Assembly: GCF_001278055.1 (NCBI RefSeq)
Contig: NZ_CP010802.1
Coordinates: forward strand, 310,001-374,000
Origin: Desulfuromonas soudanensis
Lineage (GTDB): Bacteria > Desulfobacterota > Desulfuromonadia > Desulfuromonadales > WTL
Direction: 5' to 3'
Length of the DNA: 64,000 bases
The notes beneath the pieces are model-generated. The model had not been told where the DNA came from and made no database searches. It saw only the letters and a program-made list of their open reading frames with translations. This document shows, in pieces, positions 28,630-36,851 of this stretch; the stretch's first letter is position 1; each line of letters begins with the position of its first letter. The translations under genes were made by a program, and so were the position numbers.

Positions 28630-29454
28630 ATGACCATGAAGGAATATGCCAGGGACGGGGAGTTCAACCTCGCCGACCTCCTCTGCTGCGCCGCTTCCCG
28701 CGAGGTGCAGGACAACGAGGTCGTCTTCGCCGGGACCGGGCTGCCGATGGTCGCCATCATGCTCGCCCAGAAGACCCACGCCCCCAACCTCAAGCTCATC
28801 TTCGAGGCCGGGACCCTCGATGGCCGCCCGGCGGAGCTCCCCACCTCCGTGGGCGATCCCCGCTGCGAAATGGGGGCCTCCCGCTCCTCGGGGCTCTACG
28901 ACGCCTTCGCCATCGCCCAGCGCGGCTACGTCGATCTCGGCTTTCTCGGCGGCGCCGAGGTCGATCAGTACGGCAACGTCAACACCACCGTCATCGGCGA
29001 CTATCTCCAGCCGGAGCTGCGCCTCACCGGCAGCGGCGGCAACCCCGACATCAACTCCTTTGCCTCTCGCACCGTCTTCATCATGGTCCACGAGAAGCGG
29101 CGTTTCGTGGAGAACGTCAGCTACATCACCTCCCCCGGCTGGCGGGTGAAGAAGTGGCCGGAAGGGAGCTGGGTGCCGCGGAGGACCCTCTATGGCGCCG
29201 CCTATCGCGGCGGCCCCTCGGCGGTCATCAGCACCGCCGGGGTCTTTCGCTTCGACGACGAAACGGGGGTGATCTACCTCGACACCTGCCATCCGGGGCA
29301 GAGTCCCGAGGGGATCGCCGAGCTCTGCCAGTTCGACCTCGACATCTCCCGGGTCAGCGGCCAGACGCCGAAACCGACCTACGAGGAGTTGCACCTGATT
29401 CACGAGGTCCTCGATCCCGAACAGATCTTCATCCCCAAAACCGCCAAGGGTTGA
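28630..29454 (+). CDS. CoA-transferase family I, subunit B (glutaconate type)
   Basis: A 274-residue beta-type subunit. The likely catalytic glutamate is Glu59 in LIFEAGTLDGRP, the E-[AS]-G motif that forms the gamma-glutamyl-CoA thioester in family I CoA-transferases. Further family features are GFLGGAEVDQYGNVNTT and the C-terminal HPGQSPEGIAE. ATG 28630 is preceded by AAGGGGGG; a second in-frame ATG lies at 28636. It is translationally coupled to subunit A. If Glu59 were not catalytic, an IpdB-like hydrolase function would be the alternative. Confidence 0.85.
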   Translation: MTMKEYARDGEFNLADLLCCAASREVQDNEVVFAGTGLPMVAIMLAQKTHAPNLKLIFEAGTLDGRPAELPTSVGDPRCEMGASRSSGLYDAFAIAQRGYVDLGFLGGAEVDQYGNVNTTVIGDYLQPELRLTGSGGNPDINSFASRTVFIMVHEKRRFVENVSYITSPGWRVKKWPEGSWVPRRTLYGAAYRGGPSAVISTAGVFRFDDETGVIYLDTCHPGQSPEGIAELCQFDLDISRVSGQTPKPTYEELHLIHEVLDPEQIFIPKTAKG

Positions 29455-29467
29455 GGAGCAGTCACCT

Positions 29468-30289
29468 ATGCAAGCGCTGACCGGCATGACCGTCGTCAAC
29501 CTGTCCCTCAATCTCCCCGGACCAGCCGCCGCCCGGCGTCTCCTGAGTCTCGGCGCCCGAGTGGTGAAGGTCGAGCCTCCCGGCGGCGATCCGATGGAAC
29601 AGTACCACGGCGCCTGGTACCGGGAGTTGGCCGCCGGGCAGGAGGTGCTGACGGTCGATCTGAAAATCGCCGAAGAACGGAGCCGTTTCGACGCCCTCCT
29701 CGGCCAGGCCGACCTCCTCCTCACGGCCAGCCGCCCCGCCGCCCTCGAGCGTCTCGATCTGGACTGGGACGGGCTGCACCGCCGATTCCCCAGTCTCTGC
29801 CAGGTCGCCATCGTCGGCTTTCCGGCCCCGCGGCAGAACGAGGCGGGACACGACCTGACCTACCAGGCTTCCCTGGGTCTCCTTAATCCGCCGCACATGC
29901 CGCGCACCCTGGTGGCGGACATGGCCGGAGCCGAACAGGCGGTGACGGCGGCCCTGGCGCTCCTCTTGACCAGGCAGCGGAGCGGCGAGGGGGGGTATGC
30001 CGAGGTGGCCCTTTCGGAAGCGGCCGCGGCCATGGCCGAGCCGCTGCGCTTCGGCACCACGGCCCCCGGCGCCCTCCTCGGCGGCGGCATTCCCGAATAC
30101 AATCTCTACCCGGCCGCCGAAGGGTGGGTCGCCCTGGCGGCGCTGGAGCCGCACTTCAAAAAACGCCTCGATGCCGCCCTCGGGACCGTCGATTACTCCG
30201 CGGCCTTCAAAGGCAGAAGTGCCGCCGAGTGGCAGGCCTGGGGGCAGCAGTTGGATATTCCCGTCGTCGCCGTTGGCGGCGGCGCCTGA
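29468..30289 (+). CDS. short CaiB/BaiF family III CoA-transferase or racemase-like protein
   Basis: A 273-residue member of the CaiB/BaiF/alpha-methylacyl-CoA racemase superfamily. It has the N-terminal signature LTGMTVVNLSLNLPGPAAARRLLSLGARVVKVE-type sequence with PPGGDP, the active-site GHD (AGHDLTYQASLGLL), and the C-terminal YNLYPAAEGWVALAALEPHFKKRL motif. Usual members have 350-400 residues; this one is shorter by about 100. GHD resembles alpha-methylacyl-CoA racemases, which would suit branched acyl-CoA metabolism, but that is inference. It begins 13 bases after the CoA-transferase and is followed by a DUF6125-like gene. Confidence 0.78.
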   Translation: MQALTGMTVVNLSLNLPGPAAARRLLSLGARVVKVEPPGGDPMEQYHGAWYRELAAGQEVLTVDLKIAEERSRFDALLGQADLLLTASRPAALERLDLDWDGLHRRFPSLCQVAIVGFPAPRQNEAGHDLTYQASLGLLNPPHMPRTLVADMAGAEQAVTAALALLLTRQRSGEGGYAEVALSEAAAAMAEPLRFGTTAPGALLGGGIPEYNLYPAAEGWVALAALEPHFKKRLDAALGTVDYSAAFKGRSAAEWQAWGQQLDIPVVAVGGGA

Positions 30290-30324
30290 ACCGGTTGGAG
30301 ACCAAACCCCATAGCGGAGGGCAC

Positions 30325-30894
30325 ATGAGTCGAATACAGAGCGAAAAAACCGTCACCGCCACCCCCCTCGACGAGGGGATTCAGCTCCTGAACGACCTGA
30401 GCAAGGAGGAGCTGATCGCCATCATCGTCGACGACGCGAAAAACTGGCTGGCCCACGACGGTCTCTGGTTCCAGGCCGTCGAGAAGGTGCACGGGATGGA
30501 GGCGGCCATCGACGCCGACCGGGAGGCCTGGCGTTCCTTTACCGTCCTCGAGGCGAAGCGGATCATGGCCCGGCTCGGCCTGGAGCCCGGCGGCGGGATC
30601 CCGGCCCTCGTCGAGTGCCTCAAGCACCGCCTCTACGCCCGGCTCAACCTGCAGGAGAGTTTAGAAATCACCGGCAACCGGGCCCTCTTCCGCATGGTCG
30701 ACTGCCGGGTGCAGTCGGCGCGCAAGCGCAAGGGGCTGGCCGATTTCCCCTGCAAGAGCGTCGGGGTCGTCGAGTACGCCGAGTTCGCCCGCACCGTCGA
30801 TCCGCGCATCGAGACCCGTTGTCTCGCCTGCCCCCCCGATGCCCACCCCGATGAATACTGGTGCGCCTGGGAGTTTTCCCTGGCCGTCGATTAG
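30325..30894 (+). CDS. DUF6125-like cytoplasmic protein
   Basis: A 189-residue protein without signal peptide or membrane segment. The N-terminal half is helical and the C-terminal half contains a conserved-looking cysteine set: MVDCRVQSARKRKGL, FPCKSVGVVEYAEFARTVDPRIETRCLACPPDAHPDEYWCAWEF. The pattern resembles proteins grouped as DUF6125, seen in anaerobic acid and aromatic degraders; I know no reaction for them. The cysteines could bind a metal or cluster. ATG 30325 follows GCGGAGG. It is the last gene of the beta-oxidation operon, before a terminator. Confidence 0.7.
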   Translation: MSRIQSEKTVTATPLDEGIQLLNDLSKEELIAIIVDDAKNWLAHDGLWFQAVEKVHGMEAAIDADREAWRSFTVLEAKRIMARLGLEPGGGIPALVECLKHRLYARLNLQESLEITGNRALFRMVDCRVQSARKRKGLADFPCKSVGVVEYAEFARTVDPRIETRCLACPPDAHPDEYWCAWEFSLAVD

Positions 30895-30918
30895 TCGGCC
30901 CCTTTTCCCCGCCGCCCT

Positions 30919-30951
30919 CGCCCGAAGGACTTCCCTTCGGGCGTTTTTTTT
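30919..30951 (+). terminator. intrinsic terminator ending the beta-oxidation operon
   Basis: CGCCCGAAGG (30919-30928) pairs with CCTTCGGGCG (30934-30943), followed by eight T. Confidence 0.92.
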
Positions 30952-30954
30952 GTC

Positions 30955-31043
30955 CTGTAAACCGGGGTGACAGTGTCTGCTTCGGGAGACGAGGGCTAGG
31001 GGCGCGCCGGGAGCGGGGAAAAGGGGGCCGGGGTGTAAACACC
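30955..31043. promoter_or_regulatory. activator-site candidates upstream of the 31237 gene
   Basis: GGTGTAAACACC (31032-31043) is a palindromic site with the core GTGTAAAC, about 120 bp upstream of the -24 box. A second related site, CTGTAAACC (30955-30963), lies 77 bp further up. Both are followed by GGGG. The gap 30895-31236 has no gene; 31045-31110 is strongly AT-rich. Confidence 0.5.
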
Positions 31044-31157
31044 GGGGATAATAATAAAAAAATATAAAAATATTTTATAAAAAATTGCAGATAATAAAAG
31101 AAATAAAAACAACCACTTGGGCTTGGATTGTCTGCTGTTTGACCAATCCTCGTTTGT

Positions 31158-31172
31158 TGGCACCGTGATTGC
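31158..31172 (+). promoter_or_regulatory. sigma-54 promoter for the CoA-transferase gene
   Basis: TGGCAC (31158-31163), a 5-base spacer and TTGC (31169-31172) followed by T: -24/-12 consensus with exact spacing. About 65 bases to the start codon at 31237. Confidence 0.9.
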
Positions 31173-31186
31173 TATAACAGTGTTAT
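31173..31186. promoter_or_regulatory. ATAACAGTGTTAT palindrome at the transcription start
   Basis: A 13-bp perfect palindrome with core AACAGTGTT (31176-31184), three bases after the -12 TTGC and so overlapping the start site. It has the same position and core as in the promoter at 33879 and a near match in that of icmF. It suits an operator for a repressor; the neighbouring IclR protein is one candidate. Confidence 0.55.
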
Positions 31187-31236
31187 GAATTTTAAGGAAT
31201 TGCCCACGCTCCATTTCCTGGCAAAGGAGGTCCGCC

Positions 31237-32796
31237 GTGTCCGAGTTGCATAAGCGAATCAGAAGATCGAGCCTGCACGAGAAAATCATGTCTCCCGAGG
31301 AGACGATTCCCCTCTTCAAAAACGGCATGGATCTCGGCTGGTCGGGTTTCACCCCCGTCGGCTATCCCAAGGTGGTGCCGGCAATTCTCGCCGATTACGT
31401 GGAGAAGAACGCCTTGCAGGGGAAGATGCGCTTCAACCTCTACATCGGCGCCTCCATCGGCGTCGAGATCGAGGACCGCTGGGCGTCGCTGAAGATGACG
31501 GACAAGCGCTGGCCCTATCAGACCGGGAAGGTGATCCAGAAGGGGGTCAACAACGGCGAGGTGCGCATGGGGGACAAGCACCTCTCCCTCTACGCCCAGG
31601 ACCTCGGGTACGGCTTCTACACCAAGGAAAACGGCGGCAAACTCGATCTGGCCATCATTGAAGTCACCGGCATCACCGAAGACGGCGGGCTGATCCTCGC
31701 CGGCTCGGTGGGGGTGACCACCGAGATCGTGCAGATCGCCAAAAAGATCATCCTTGAGGTCAACACCTCGATCCCCTCCTTCGAGGGGCTCCACGACATC
31801 GTCATGCTCGACCTCCCCCCCCACCGCACCCCCTACCTGATTAGCAAGGTGGAGGACCGCATCGGCACCACCTATGTCCCCTGCGACCCGGACAAGATCG
31901 TCGCCATCGTCGAGTCGCGCTTTCCCGACAACGGCCGCGCCCTCTCGGCTCCCGACGAGTGCTCGGAGCAGATCGCCGGACACATCCTCGAGTTCCTGCA
32001 GCACGAGGTCAAATCCGGCCGCCTCCCCAAAAACCTCCTCCCCATCCAGTCGGGGGTCGGGAACATCGCCAACGCCGTCGTCGGCGGCCTGGTCACCGGC
32101 CCTTTCAATAATCTCAAGGTCTGGACGGAGGTCATCCAGGACACCATGCTCGACCTCTTCGACTCGGGAAAACTCGAGTTCGCCTCCTCGACCTCCCTTT
32201 CTCTCTCCGCCGACGGCTTCCGCCGCCTTTACGAAAACTGGGATTTTTACACCAGCCGGGTGGTGCTGCGGCCGATGCAGATCAGCAACAACCCCGAGCC
32301 GATCCGCCGTCTCGGGGTCATCTCCATGAACACCCCCGTGGAGTTCGACATCTACGGCCACGCCAATTCGACCCTGGTGATGGGGTCGCGGATGATCAAC
32401 GGCATCGGCGGCTCCGGGGACTTCTCCCGCAACGCCTACCTCTCCATCATGCACAGCCCCTCGACGCGGCCGACGAAGACCGACCCTCACGGCATCACCT
32501 GCGTCGTCCCCAAGGTCACCCACGTCGACCACACGGAACACGATCTCGACATCCTCGTCACCGAACAGGGGCTCGCCGACATGCGCGGCCTCTGCCCCCG
32601 GGACAGGGCCCAGGTCGTCATCGACCGCTGCGCCCACCCCCACTATCGTCCCCTGCTGCAGGACTATTTCGATCGCTCGCAAAGGGAGTGTTTCGCCAAG
32701 GGGATGGGGCACCAGCCGCACATGCTCTTTGCCGCCTACGCGATGCAGAAGAACCTTCTCGAGGAGGGGACGATGCGCATGGCCGGCTGGAGTTGA
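31237..32796 (+). CDS. acetate/succinate-type CoA-transferase (acetyl-CoA hydrolase family)
   Basis: A 519-residue enzyme of the Ach1/Cat1/ScpC family, which transfers CoA between acids, such as succinyl-CoA or butyryl-CoA to acetate. In Geobacter, members named Ato activate acetate with succinyl-CoA. Visible features are the N-terminal SGFTPVGYPKVVP, LAGSVGVTTEIVQIAKKIILEVN, QSGVGNIANAV, the probable catalytic glutamate in VWTEVIQD, and NGIGGSGDF plus VTEQGLADMRGL near the C-terminus. The start is GTG 31237, six bases after AAAGGAGG. It has its own sigma-54 promoter and is followed by an IclR regulator. The preferred acid cannot be read from sequence. Confidence 0.92.
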   Translation: MSELHKRIRRSSLHEKIMSPEETIPLFKNGMDLGWSGFTPVGYPKVVPAILADYVEKNALQGKMRFNLYIGASIGVEIEDRWASLKMTDKRWPYQTGKVIQKGVNNGEVRMGDKHLSLYAQDLGYGFYTKENGGKLDLAIIEVTGITEDGGLILAGSVGVTTEIVQIAKKIILEVNTSIPSFEGLHDIVMLDLPPHRTPYLISKVEDRIGTTYVPCDPDKIVAIVESRFPDNGRALSAPDECSEQIAGHILEFLQHEVKSGRLPKNLLPIQSGVGNIANAVVGGLVTGPFNNLKVWTEVIQDTMLDLFDSGKLEFASSTSLSLSADGFRRLYENWDFYTSRVVLRPMQISNNPEPIRRLGVISMNTPVEFDIYGHANSTLVMGSRMINGIGGSGDFSRNAYLSIMHSPSTRPTKTDPHGITCVVPKVTHVDHTEHDLDILVTEQGLADMRGLCPRDRAQVVIDRCAHPHYRPLLQDYFDRSQRECFAKGMGHQPHMLFAAYAMQKNLLEEGTMRMAGWS

Positions 32797-32902
32797 TCCA
32801 CTCCGGGATCGGTCGGACGAAAGGGGCGTTTTTACGCTTGTTGTGGCTGTGAAAAAGCTCTCGCCGGATCCATCGCCGGAAATGGGGGGGAAGGAGTGCC
32901 GC

Positions 32903-33619
32903 ATGGAACATCGGGCAAAGGAGAGTTATGCCATCCAGTCCGTGGACAATGCCTTAAGTCTCCTCGAGGCGATGGGGGACGAACGGGGGGATTTTGCTCT
33001 CACCGACCTGAGCACCCGCCTCGGTCTGAACAAGTCGAGCGTCTTCCGTCTTCTGGCGACCTTTGAAGGACGGGGGTACGTGGAGACGGTGGAGGAATCG
33101 AAGACCTATCGCCTGGCCTCTTCCGCCTTCGAGATCGGCCGGAAGCTTCTGCTGCGCAACGACCTGCTGCAGCAGGCCCGGCCGGTGATGGAGCGCCTGG
33201 CCCGGGAGTGCGGCGAGAGCATCTATCTCGCCGTCCGCCGCGGAGGCGAGGTGCTTTTCCTCCACATGGTCGACTCCGGGCAGAAAGTGACCGTCATGTC
33301 CCTGGTCGGCCACCGCTACCCCCTGGAGGGCAACGCTCCCGGGCGACTTTTCCTGGCGCTGGGGCGGGAATCCCTTTCCGGAGACGGTCTGGAAGTAATC
33401 CGTCGTCAGGGATACGCCGTCGATCGCGACGGGCTCGGCGTCGGGATCGATGCCCTGGCCGCCCCCCTCGGGGGAGTTGCCGGAGATCTCAGCGGCGCCC
33501 TGTGCCTCATTGCCCCGGCCTTTCGCCTCGGCGACGAGCGCCTCGAAAAGGAACTGCTGGAAAGGCTGGTGGCCGGAGGTCGGATGGTCGAGGCGCGTCT
33601 CGGCTGGAGGCGCCGATGA
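32903..33619 (+). CDS. IclR family transcriptional regulator
   Basis: A 238-residue regulator with an N-terminal winged helix (about 12-72: YAIQSVDNALSLLEAMGD, LGLNKSSVFRLLATFEGRGYV) and a C-terminal IclR ligand domain (about 85-235: QQARPVMERLARECGESIYLAVRRGGEVLFLH, YPLEGNAPGRLFLA). The family commonly senses small organic acids and acts as repressor or activator. ATG 32903 follows AAGGAG (32891-32896). It lies between the two most similar sigma-54 promoters (31158 and 33879), both with an AACANTGTT site over the start point, so it may be the protein that binds there (inference). Confidence 0.92.
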   Translation: MEHRAKESYAIQSVDNALSLLEAMGDERGDFALTDLSTRLGLNKSSVFRLLATFEGRGYVETVEESKTYRLASSAFEIGRKLLLRNDLLQQARPVMERLARECGESIYLAVRRGGEVLFLHMVDSGQKVTVMSLVGHRYPLEGNAPGRLFLALGRESLSGDGLEVIRRQGYAVDRDGLGVGIDALAAPLGGVAGDLSGALCLIAPAFRLGDERLEKELLERLVAGGRMVEARLGWRRR

Positions 33620-33696
33620 GGCGCCGCTCTCTCGGACGAGGGAAGGGACGGCTTGCCGCCGCCCACGGCCGGCAGGAACTGTTAACTGCGGCGGCA

Positions 33697-33706
33697 TGTC
33701 AACACC
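33697..33706. promoter_or_regulatory. weak activator-site candidate TGTCAACACC
   Basis: Resembles TGTAAACACC at 31034-31043 with one changed base. It lies about 180 bp upstream of the -24 box at 33879. GTTAAC occurs just before it (33681). The gap 33620-33979 has no gene and becomes AT-rich from 33770. Confidence 0.35.
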
Positions 33707-33878
33707 GGAGACAGGGAGGGGAAAGCCTCTAACGGGCCGATTTGTTTCATCCGGGGGAAGTATGCTGTTAATGCCCGGAGACACACCGATAAATAAAACA
33801 TATTTTGAAACCAATTAGCTCAAAAAATTGTACACAAATATAGATAGTTGCAATAAATGATCTTCCGCATGAACAAAT

Positions 33879-33893
33879 TGGCATCGGCATTGC
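33879..33893 (+). promoter_or_regulatory. sigma-54 promoter for the ligase-Liv operon
   Basis: TGGCAT (33879-33884), a 5-base spacer and TTGC (33890-33893) followed by T: -24/-12 consensus with exact spacing, about 87 bases before the GTG start. Confidence 0.9.
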
Positions 33894-33896
33894 TAT

Positions 33897-33905
33897 AACA
33901 CTGTT
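33897..33905. promoter_or_regulatory. AACACTGTT operator-like site at the ligase promoter start
   Basis: A perfect AACA-N-TGTT palindrome, three bases after the -12 TTGC, in the same register as at 31176. The 11 bases TTGCTATAACA are identical in the two promoters. Confidence 0.55.
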
Positions 33906-33979
33906 TGTATTTTATGCGAGGCCGGTTCCGTTCCAGCCCCCCGGGGTCTGGCCGACAACCAAACCGAGAGGAGGATTCA

Positions 33980-35938
33980 GTGACAGAGGCGATGCAATCC
34001 GCCGATACGTTCCCCAAGCTTCTGCTGGAGCATGACCGCCTGCGCGGCGACCGGCCGGCCATGCGGGAGAAGGATTTCGGCATCTGGCAGCCGTGGAGCT
34101 GGTCTCACGTCGCCTTGGGGGTGCGGGCCCTCGCCTGCGGCCTGGCGTCCATCGGCTTCAAGCGCGGGCAGAAGCTGGCCATACTCGGCGACAACCGCGT
34201 GCGACTCTACCAGGGGATGGCCGCGGCCCATGCCCTGGGTGGCATCGCCGTCCCCGTCTACCAGGATGCCGGCCCCGACGAGATCCTCTATGTCTTCAAC
34301 AATGCCGGGGTGCATGTTGCCCTGGTGGCGGATCAGGAGCAGGTCGACAAGCTCCTCGAGATCAAGGAACGCTGTTCGTCCCTGGAAACGATCATCTTCA
34401 TCGATCCCCGGGGGATGGCCCAATATCCCGAGCCGTATCTCTTCGGGTACGCCGAAATCAAAGGGTGCGGGCGGGTCTTCGACGAGCAGCATCCCGGCTT
34501 TTACCTGCAGGAGGTGGCTCAGGGGAAGGGGGAGGACATCGCCATGATCCTCCACACCTCCGGGGCGACGGGGAAGCCGAAGGGCGCGATTCTCAGCCAC
34601 AACAACCTGATCATTACCGCCCGAAACGCCGCGGAGATCGAAGGGCTCAGTCCCGGCGAGGAAGTACTGGCCTACCTGCCCATGGCCGGCTCGGGGGACA
34701 TCATGGTCTCCTACGCCCAGTCCTTCGTCGCCGGCTATTGCGTAAGCTGCCCGGAGAGCGCCGATACCATCCTCACCGATCTGCGGGAAATCGGCCCCAG
34801 CTACTTTTACGGACCGCCCCGCGTCTACGAGAGCCTGATGAAGTCGGTCATGCTGCGCATGGAGAGCGCCGGCCGGCTGCGGCGCGGCCTTTTTAACTTC
34901 TTCATGAAGCTGGGGCGGCGGGTCGGGGAGCGGATTCTCGACCGGGAACCGGTAGCCCTCTCCGACAGGCTCCTCTACGGGATCGGCCGCATCGTCATCT
35001 TCAACCCGCTCATGGACAATCTCGGCTTGAGCCGGGTGCGCGTCGCCACCACCGGCGGCGATGCCATCGGTCCCGATGTCGTCAGCTTCTTCCGCGCCCT
35101 GGGGATGAATCTGAAACAGATCTACGGACAGATGGAAGTCTCGATGTTCGTCACCATGCAGCGCAACGGCCAGATCAAGGCCAACACCGTCGGGACGCCG
35201 GCCAAGGACGTGGAGATCAAGATCGCCGACACCGGGGAAGTCCTCTATCGCGGCCCCGGCGCCTTTGCCGGGTACTGCAACGACCCGGAGGCGACGGCGG
35301 CGGCCAAGGACGCAAAGGGGTGGGTGCATACGGGGGATATCGGCTTTTTCGACGGCGATGGCCACCTCTGCATCATCGACCGGGTCAGCGACCTCGACCG
35401 TCTCAACGACGGCACCCTGGTGGCGCCCAAGTATATCGAGAACAAACTACGCTTTTCCCCCTACATCAAGACCGCGGTGGCCTTCGGCAACAGGCGCGAT
35501 TGCGTCGCCGTCTTCATCAACATCGATCCCCTGGCCGTCGGAGCCTGGGCGCAGCAGCGCAACCTCTGGTATTCGGGGTATGCCGATCTGGCGGGGAAAA
35601 CGGAGGTCTGCAACCTCATTGCCGAGTGCGTGGCCAAGGTCAACGCCGAACTCGCCGCCGAGGCGCGTCTGGGAAATCCCCACATCCGCCACTTCATGAT
35701 CCTCGACAAGGAACTCAATGCCGACGACGGCGAGCTCACCCGCACCCGCAAGATACGCCGCCATTTCATCGCCCACAAGTACCAGCGGCAAATCGAGGCC
35801 CTCTATGCCGGACAGAAGGGGGGAGAGGGCAATTCCCGGGTGACGCAGGGTGTGCGGGAAGAGGGGGACGCCGGTGGCGGACCAAATGCTCACCAGAAGC
35901 CGACATTTGATTCTGCACCGACCGAAGCGGTCGGATAA
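33980..35938 (+). CDS. AMP-forming acyl-CoA synthetase (long-chain/FadD15-like)
   Basis: Activates a carboxylic acid with ATP and CoA. The 652 residues contain the AMP-binding signature HTSGATGKPKGAILSH (about 188-203), the A5-like YGQMEVS region, and GWVHTGDIGFFDGDGHLCIIDR with the ATP-binding aspartate; the C-terminal lysine region is TRTRKIRR. The build (a large enzyme with MKLGRRVGERIL insertion) is that of long-chain or aryl acyl-CoA ligases of delta-proteobacteria. GTG 33980 follows GAGGAGG; ATG 33992 is possible. A Liv ABC transporter follows directly, so uptake and activation are coupled. The last 30 residues are low-complexity and probably disordered. Confidence 0.93.
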   Translation: MTEAMQSADTFPKLLLEHDRLRGDRPAMREKDFGIWQPWSWSHVALGVRALACGLASIGFKRGQKLAILGDNRVRLYQGMAAAHALGGIAVPVYQDAGPDEILYVFNNAGVHVALVADQEQVDKLLEIKERCSSLETIIFIDPRGMAQYPEPYLFGYAEIKGCGRVFDEQHPGFYLQEVAQGKGEDIAMILHTSGATGKPKGAILSHNNLIITARNAAEIEGLSPGEEVLAYLPMAGSGDIMVSYAQSFVAGYCVSCPESADTILTDLREIGPSYFYGPPRVYESLMKSVMLRMESAGRLRRGLFNFFMKLGRRVGERILDREPVALSDRLLYGIGRIVIFNPLMDNLGLSRVRVATTGGDAIGPDVVSFFRALGMNLKQIYGQMEVSMFVTMQRNGQIKANTVGTPAKDVEIKIADTGEVLYRGPGAFAGYCNDPEATAAAKDAKGWVHTGDIGFFDGDGHLCIIDRVSDLDRLNDGTLVAPKYIENKLRFSPYIKTAVAFGNRRDCVAVFINIDPLAVGAWAQQRNLWYSGYADLAGKTEVCNLIAECVAKVNAELAAEARLGNPHIRHFMILDKELNADDGELTRTRKIRRHFIAHKYQRQIEALYAGQKGGEGNSRVTQGVREEGDAGGGPNAHQKPTFDSAPTEAVG

Positions 35939-35946
35939 GGAGGACC

Positions 35947-36741
35947 ATGAACAGCGGCAAGGTTCACCATACCGGGGACATCATCCTTAAAATCGATAAT
36001 ATCGCCCTCTCCTTCGGCGGCATCAAGGCCCTCACCGACGTGAGCTTCCAGGTGCGCAAGCATGAAATCCTGGCCATCATCGGTCCCAACGGCGCCGGGA
36101 AGAGTTCCATGCTCAACTGCATCAACGGCGTCTATCACCCCCAGGACGGCGCCATCACCTTCAAGGGGGAGACCCGCAAGCAGATGCGCCCGCACATCGC
36201 CGCCAAGCAGGGGATCGCCCGGACGTTTCAAAACATCGCCCTCTTCAAGGGGATGAGCGTTCTCGACAACATCATGACCGGGCGCAACCTGATGATGAAG
36301 ACCCGCTTCTGGCAGCAGGCGATCTACTGGGGGGCGGCCCAGCGCGAGGAGATCGAGCACCGCAAGAAGGTGGAGGAGATCATCCGCTTTCTCCAGATCG
36401 AATCGGTGCGCAAGACGATGGTGAGCCAGCTCTCCTACGGCCTGCAGAAGCGCGTCGAGCTCGGACGGGCCCTGGCGGCCGAACCGGATCTTCTCCTGCT
36501 CGACGAACCGATGGCGGGGATGAACGTCGAGGAGAAGCAGGACATGTGCCGCTTCATCCTCGAGGTCAACGAGCAGTTCGGGACGACCATCATCCTCATC
36601 GAGCACGACATGGGGGTGGTGATGGACCTTTCCGACCGGGTGGTGGTCCTCGAATACGGACGCAAGATCGCTGACGGCACCCCCGACGAGGTGCGCAGCA
36701 ACCAGACGGTGATCGACGCCTATTTGGGGGTTTCGCATTAG
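35947..36741 (+). CDS. branched-chain-type ABC transporter ATP-binding protein (LivG-like)
   Basis: A 264-residue ATPase of the LivG class. Walker A is GPNGAGKSS (about 45-53), the signature is QLSYGLQKRVELGRALAAEP (about 160-179), Walker B is LLLLDEPMAGM, and the H-loop is LIEHDMGVVMDL. The extra region RKQMRPHIAAKQGIARTFQNIALF is typical of LivG. AAGGAGG precedes ATG 35947. It starts 8 bases after the acyl-CoA synthetase. Together with the following permeases, binding protein and second ATPase it forms a complete importer for a carboxylate or amino-acid-like ligand. Confidence 0.94.
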   Translation: MNSGKVHHTGDIILKIDNIALSFGGIKALTDVSFQVRKHEILAIIGPNGAGKSSMLNCINGVYHPQDGAITFKGETRKQMRPHIAAKQGIARTFQNIALFKGMSVLDNIMTGRNLMMKTRFWQQAIYWGAAQREEIEHRKKVEEIIRFLQIESVRKTMVSQLSYGLQKRVELGRALAAEPDLLLLDEPMAGMNVEEKQDMCRFILEVNEQFGTTIILIEHDMGVVMDLSDRVVVLEYGRKIADGTPDEVRSNQTVIDAYLGVSH

Positions 36742-36851
36742 GGGCGGGAAGAAGGAAGAAGGAAGAAGAGAGAAGGTCGAAAACGGAAAACAGAATACGG
36801 AAGATTCCGGGATCTGGAACTTGGGACGGACCATTCTTTGAAGGAGTCGCT
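36742..36851. other. purine-rich gap between livG- and livH-like genes
   Basis: The first 40 bases are almost entirely purines, with repeated GAAGAAG units (36748-36775). No gene or clear hairpin was seen. Such tracts can arise by slippage. Confidence 0.4.

Noticed and set aside
36742-36800. Coding sequence or mobile element remnant in the purine-rich gap
   Set aside because: It is a simple GAAGAAG-type tract without inverted ends or reading frame.
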